This document shows, piece after piece, positions 63,860-64,000 of a stretch of DNA of 64,000 nt. Made by a program: the position numbers and the translations under genes. Location: contig JBPCSQ010000029.1 of NCBI GenBank assembly GCA_051006995.1, positions 303,328-367,327 of the forward strand, given 5' to 3'. The notes under the pieces are model-generated. The model saw only the letters and a list, made by a program, of their open reading frames with translations, did no database searches and was not told where the DNA came from. The DNA is from JAIQGF01 sp051006995 (GTDB lineage Bacteria > Acidobacteriota > Terriglobia > Terriglobales > Acidobacteriaceae). Numbering within the stretch: position 1 is the stretch's first letter; every line of letters begins with the position of its first letter.

Positions 63860-64000
63860 TTACAGAATCTCCGTCAGTGTGCCGGCGCCGACCGTGCGGC
63901 CGCCTTCGCGAATGGCGAAGCGCAAGCCTTTCTCCATGGCCACCGGCGTAATCAGCTCGATTTCCAGGCTCACGTTATCGCCCGGCATCACCATCTCCGT
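63860..64000 (-). CDS. tuf: elongation factor Tu, C-terminal end (cut by the window)
   Basis: The last 46 residues of EF-Tu domain III (MVMPGDNVSLEIELITPVAM ... LRFAIREGGRTVGAGTLTEIL) and the stop codon are visible; the rest lies beyond the right edge. Delivers aminoacyl-tRNA to the ribosome. Its location directly upstream of rpsJ marks the str/S10 junction. Confidence 0.95.
   Translation of the reverse strand, partial: TEMVMPGDNVSLEIELITPVAMEKGLRFAIREGGRTVGAGTLTEIL

Overview
The window looks like a GC-rich chromosome segment of an acidobacterium (Acidobacteriota, Koribacter/Terriglobia-like). This is inferred from the protein style, the gene content and the repeat-filled spacers; no rRNA gene is present to confirm it. 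There is no prophage, transposase, CRISPR array or tRNA.

Layout. 243-11722 is a mixed housekeeping and accessory region: a SulP-STAS-cyclic-nucleotide fusion transporter, a secreted M64 peptidase, a phosphatidyltransferase, two PilZ proteins, cysS, a two-gene arsenic module (MarR-type regulator plus arsM, with a palindromic operator), a transglutaminase-like protein and a serine hydrolase. 11885-17735 is a complete ISC iron-sulfur operon (iscS-iscU-iscA-hscB-hscA-fdx-iscX) without iscR. 17894-28923 carries galT, yraN, a class-III aminotransferase, a DMT transporter, a receiver-domain protein, tsaD, cca, a DUF721 protein, gatC-gatA and an exported Asp/Arg/His-repeat protein. 29075-36058 (minus strand) is the rimP-nusA-infB-ylxP-rbfA-nrnA operon, preceded by a promoter and an attenuator-like leader. 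36352-44761 holds a Tat-exported FAH-family enzyme, a SnoaL-like protein, a phosphoesterase, a beta-helix protein, guaB-vanZ and an MFS transporter. From 44913 to the right edge, all on the minus strand, lie an LTXXQ protein and then the complete alpha, spc and S10 ribosomal clusters (rplQ back to rpsJ), ending in the 3' end of tuf.

The most unusual feature is not a gene. Nearly every spacer longer than about 45 nt, including those inside the ribosomal super-operon, is filled either with a degenerate tandem array of 7-nt (sometimes 8-nt) units or with a palindromic hairpin element. Each array uses a different heptamer, and many arrays are followed by the reverse-complement array so that the pair can fold into a long hairpin. 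One array, (CCGATGA)11, is perfect and contains the gatC start codon. Related elements lie in frame inside tsaD, cca, gatC, an MFS gene and the MarR regulator's tail, where they encode peptides that appear to be extra to the protein families. Other points of interest are a ribosomal protein S14 with an inserted zinc-ribbon-like segment and an HscB with a eukaryote-like four-cysteine N-terminus.
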